From NCBI GenBank assembly GCA_025766275.1, contig JAFKAC010000015.1, positions 310,001-374,000 on the forward strand: DNA of 64,000 nt, read 5' to 3'. The stretch comes from Lactarius indigo. Lineage: Eukaryota > Basidiomycota > Agaricomycetes > Russulales > Russulaceae. This document shows, one piece after another, positions 62,279-64,000 of the stretch; the stretch's first letter is position 1, and each line of letters begins with the position of its first letter. The translations under genes were made by a program, and so were the position numbers. The notes under the pieces are model-generated. The model was not told the origin of the DNA, ran no database searches, and worked only from the letters and a program-made list of their open reading frames with translations.

Positions 62279-64000
62279 TGTGAGAATGACGCTTGACAGC
62301 ACTGAGGACCACTTCTGAAGTGCAGTGCAACCCTATTTTTCTCCGAGTCGTGCCATCGTATTTTTCTTTTTTTCTCAATTTTCGCAATATCACAGGTGCT
62401 ACCTCGACTCGCCTCTTGCTATCAGTACATACGCATTGTATCCCATACGACACAGGACATGCTTTGCAGCTTTATTATGTATTTTTAGCGGTGAACTAGA
62501 CGCGATACACAGCACTAATGTCCCAATTTCGTAATACCGGCTCTTTCCCACCACGTCGCGACTGCAAGCAGTAATACGACTGACAGCCCGAGGGTAATTG
62601 CACGAGCAAGTTTCACAAAGTTAGGACGTAGGGTTCTGTATCGGCCCCACCTCAGTGTTGACGTTACTGCAGCTCTCGGTCAAAGTGGGAATAGTTAACT
62701 CGGAGTGCAGAGCACCTAGTATATAAAAGAGGGCTTATCGGGGATTGAACGAACTGGCCATGGCAAAGGGCAGCGCTGTCGACGAACGTGGAGGCCGCAA
62801 TATGAGCCCCTCTCGCGAGCCATCTATGTTGTGGCATCGAGGTCACAATTCCCCGCGGTTTCCCGATGGCCCGAATAGATTTCACTTGATTTCTCGGTTC
62901 AGGGGGAGGATGATGGTGATCGGAATATTTCAAAAACGGTGAAAGTAAAGTCCCGAGTCCGAGGTCAAGGGACCAATGTTGTTTTTATGAGTATATAGAG
63001 TGAGACCACTGGTAGTCGATTGACCAAATCGAACGCCTCCCATCTGGCTAGGTGAGATCGTGGATCGGCCGAAACTGGTTGGTTATTCAAGCCGTGGCTC
63101 TGGTGTGTTGTCAGACTGCCCGCTAAATTACCTAGTCAACGCGCTTCACCCAACTCATTGAGATGAACTTGTTCGCTTGCCACTGGAAGGAATAAGTAAG
63201 TATCTATGCCGAAGACAAATGATTCCGCTACATGGGGCAGCTTTCAGCAATCCAGACAAGAAGATAGAAAAATGCTGGAATGTGCCACTATCGCCGCAGT
63301 CATTCTCCGCTTGCCCGATCAGCAGGGTGTAGAGTTGTGTGACGAGAAAGCGAGGGTGAAAGTAGAAAACTTCTCGAAGGATGGGGAAACACCACATTGC
63401 AATCGACTGATTTTCGCACACATAAAAAGAGAACCCGTTCATGAAGTGGGTTGACTAGAACCATGCGTGGGAGGGCACGAAGGGGAATTGTTTCGGACGG
63501 TAGTGCAATCAACGCAACATGGCACCGACAATATGGTGTGGCTACTCCATTCTCGTTACAGTTGTAATCAATGGACACGAGGTTGTTACGTAAATAAAGG
63601 GGCATGCCTCGAAATGATGTCACGTTTATTGACCACTCTTCTGATCAGGATATCGGCCAACATGCACATTACTTACACAAACAATAGTTAGAATTGAGAA
63701 GCTGTATGAAGTTTCTATGTCACTGATACGTGTCCGGAAGGAACATATACAAAAACATATACGTAAACATCCCTTGTGGCATTAAACTCTCTGAGTTTAA
63801 AAGTTTGAGTGGCATTGGCCGAGCCTCGGCATCCCAGAGCGAGCGTCGACCGAAGGGTCAATCATTGCCTTCGGTCAAACCTGTCAGTGCCGGACTCTGG
63901 GGTAACTATCACTTGCGACTGCAGTGCAGATGACTTGATGGAGTGACGTTTATATATGGAACGAGTAAGACTGATGCCAACCATGATGCCAGTGTTGGCA
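62279..64000. other. Intergenic region to the window end
   Basis: 62279-62520 is probably the 3' untranslated region of the transcription factor gene. The remainder holds short overlapping frames without recognisable motifs and no repeat shared with the rest of the window that I could see. Confidence 0.4.

Overview
The window looks like nuclear DNA of a filamentous basidiomycete, most likely an Agaricomycete. The grounds are short (50-80 nt) GT-AG introns, a tandem family of fungal F-box proteins, a Zn2Cys6 transcription factor, three chromodomain-bearing Ty3/Gypsy elements, a Tad/R1-like LINE and hAT transposons. I cannot assign a genus. No rRNA, CRISPR array or convincing tRNA gene was seen.

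Layout. 1-5178: a LINE on the minus strand, with ORF1 and ORF2 overlapping in ATGA and ORF2 running off the left edge. It sits inside a copy of an F-box gene. 5179-20600: an F-box gene cluster with five copies: a fragment cut by the LINE, a frameshifted copy, an intact divergent copy on the minus strand, an intact copy on the plus strand, and a copy with one nonsense codon. Between them lie diverged duplicated spacers and decayed coding-like blocks. 20790-21855: a solo LTR and a LINE 3' relic.

21857-57166: a deeply nested repeat complex bounded by hAT inverted repeats. Inside the hAT (decayed transposase) lies a relic LTR, inside that another solo LTR, and inside that a foldback-like element whose arms carry arrays of a degenerate 21-bp unit. 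Two chromoviruses (A, 25640-33575; B, 36452-44274) are inserted into those arrays. A second foldback copy, truncated on its left, holds chromovirus C (48793-56803). The boundaries were recovered from target-site duplications and from homology resuming across each insert.

57167-59461: LTR pieces and a complete 1.75-kb hAT-like element with a perfect 8-bp duplication. It carries a decayed non-transposase gene. 60866-62278: a two-exon Zn2Cys6 transcription factor, the only clearly non-repetitive, non-cluster host gene. The remainder has no recognisable gene.

The three chromoviruses share an architecture: a TATA box, then 33-35 nt later a 10-11 nt segment complementary to a primer-binding site just inside the 5' LTR (Tf1-like self-priming), and pol in the -1 frame relative to gag. 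Most LTR-LTR differences and all the isolated nonsense codons look like C-to-T changes, several clearly at CpG, as expected from methylation-driven decay. The main candidates for something undescribed are the foldback element built of 21-bp repeats and the long conserved extension after the chromodomain in elements A and B.
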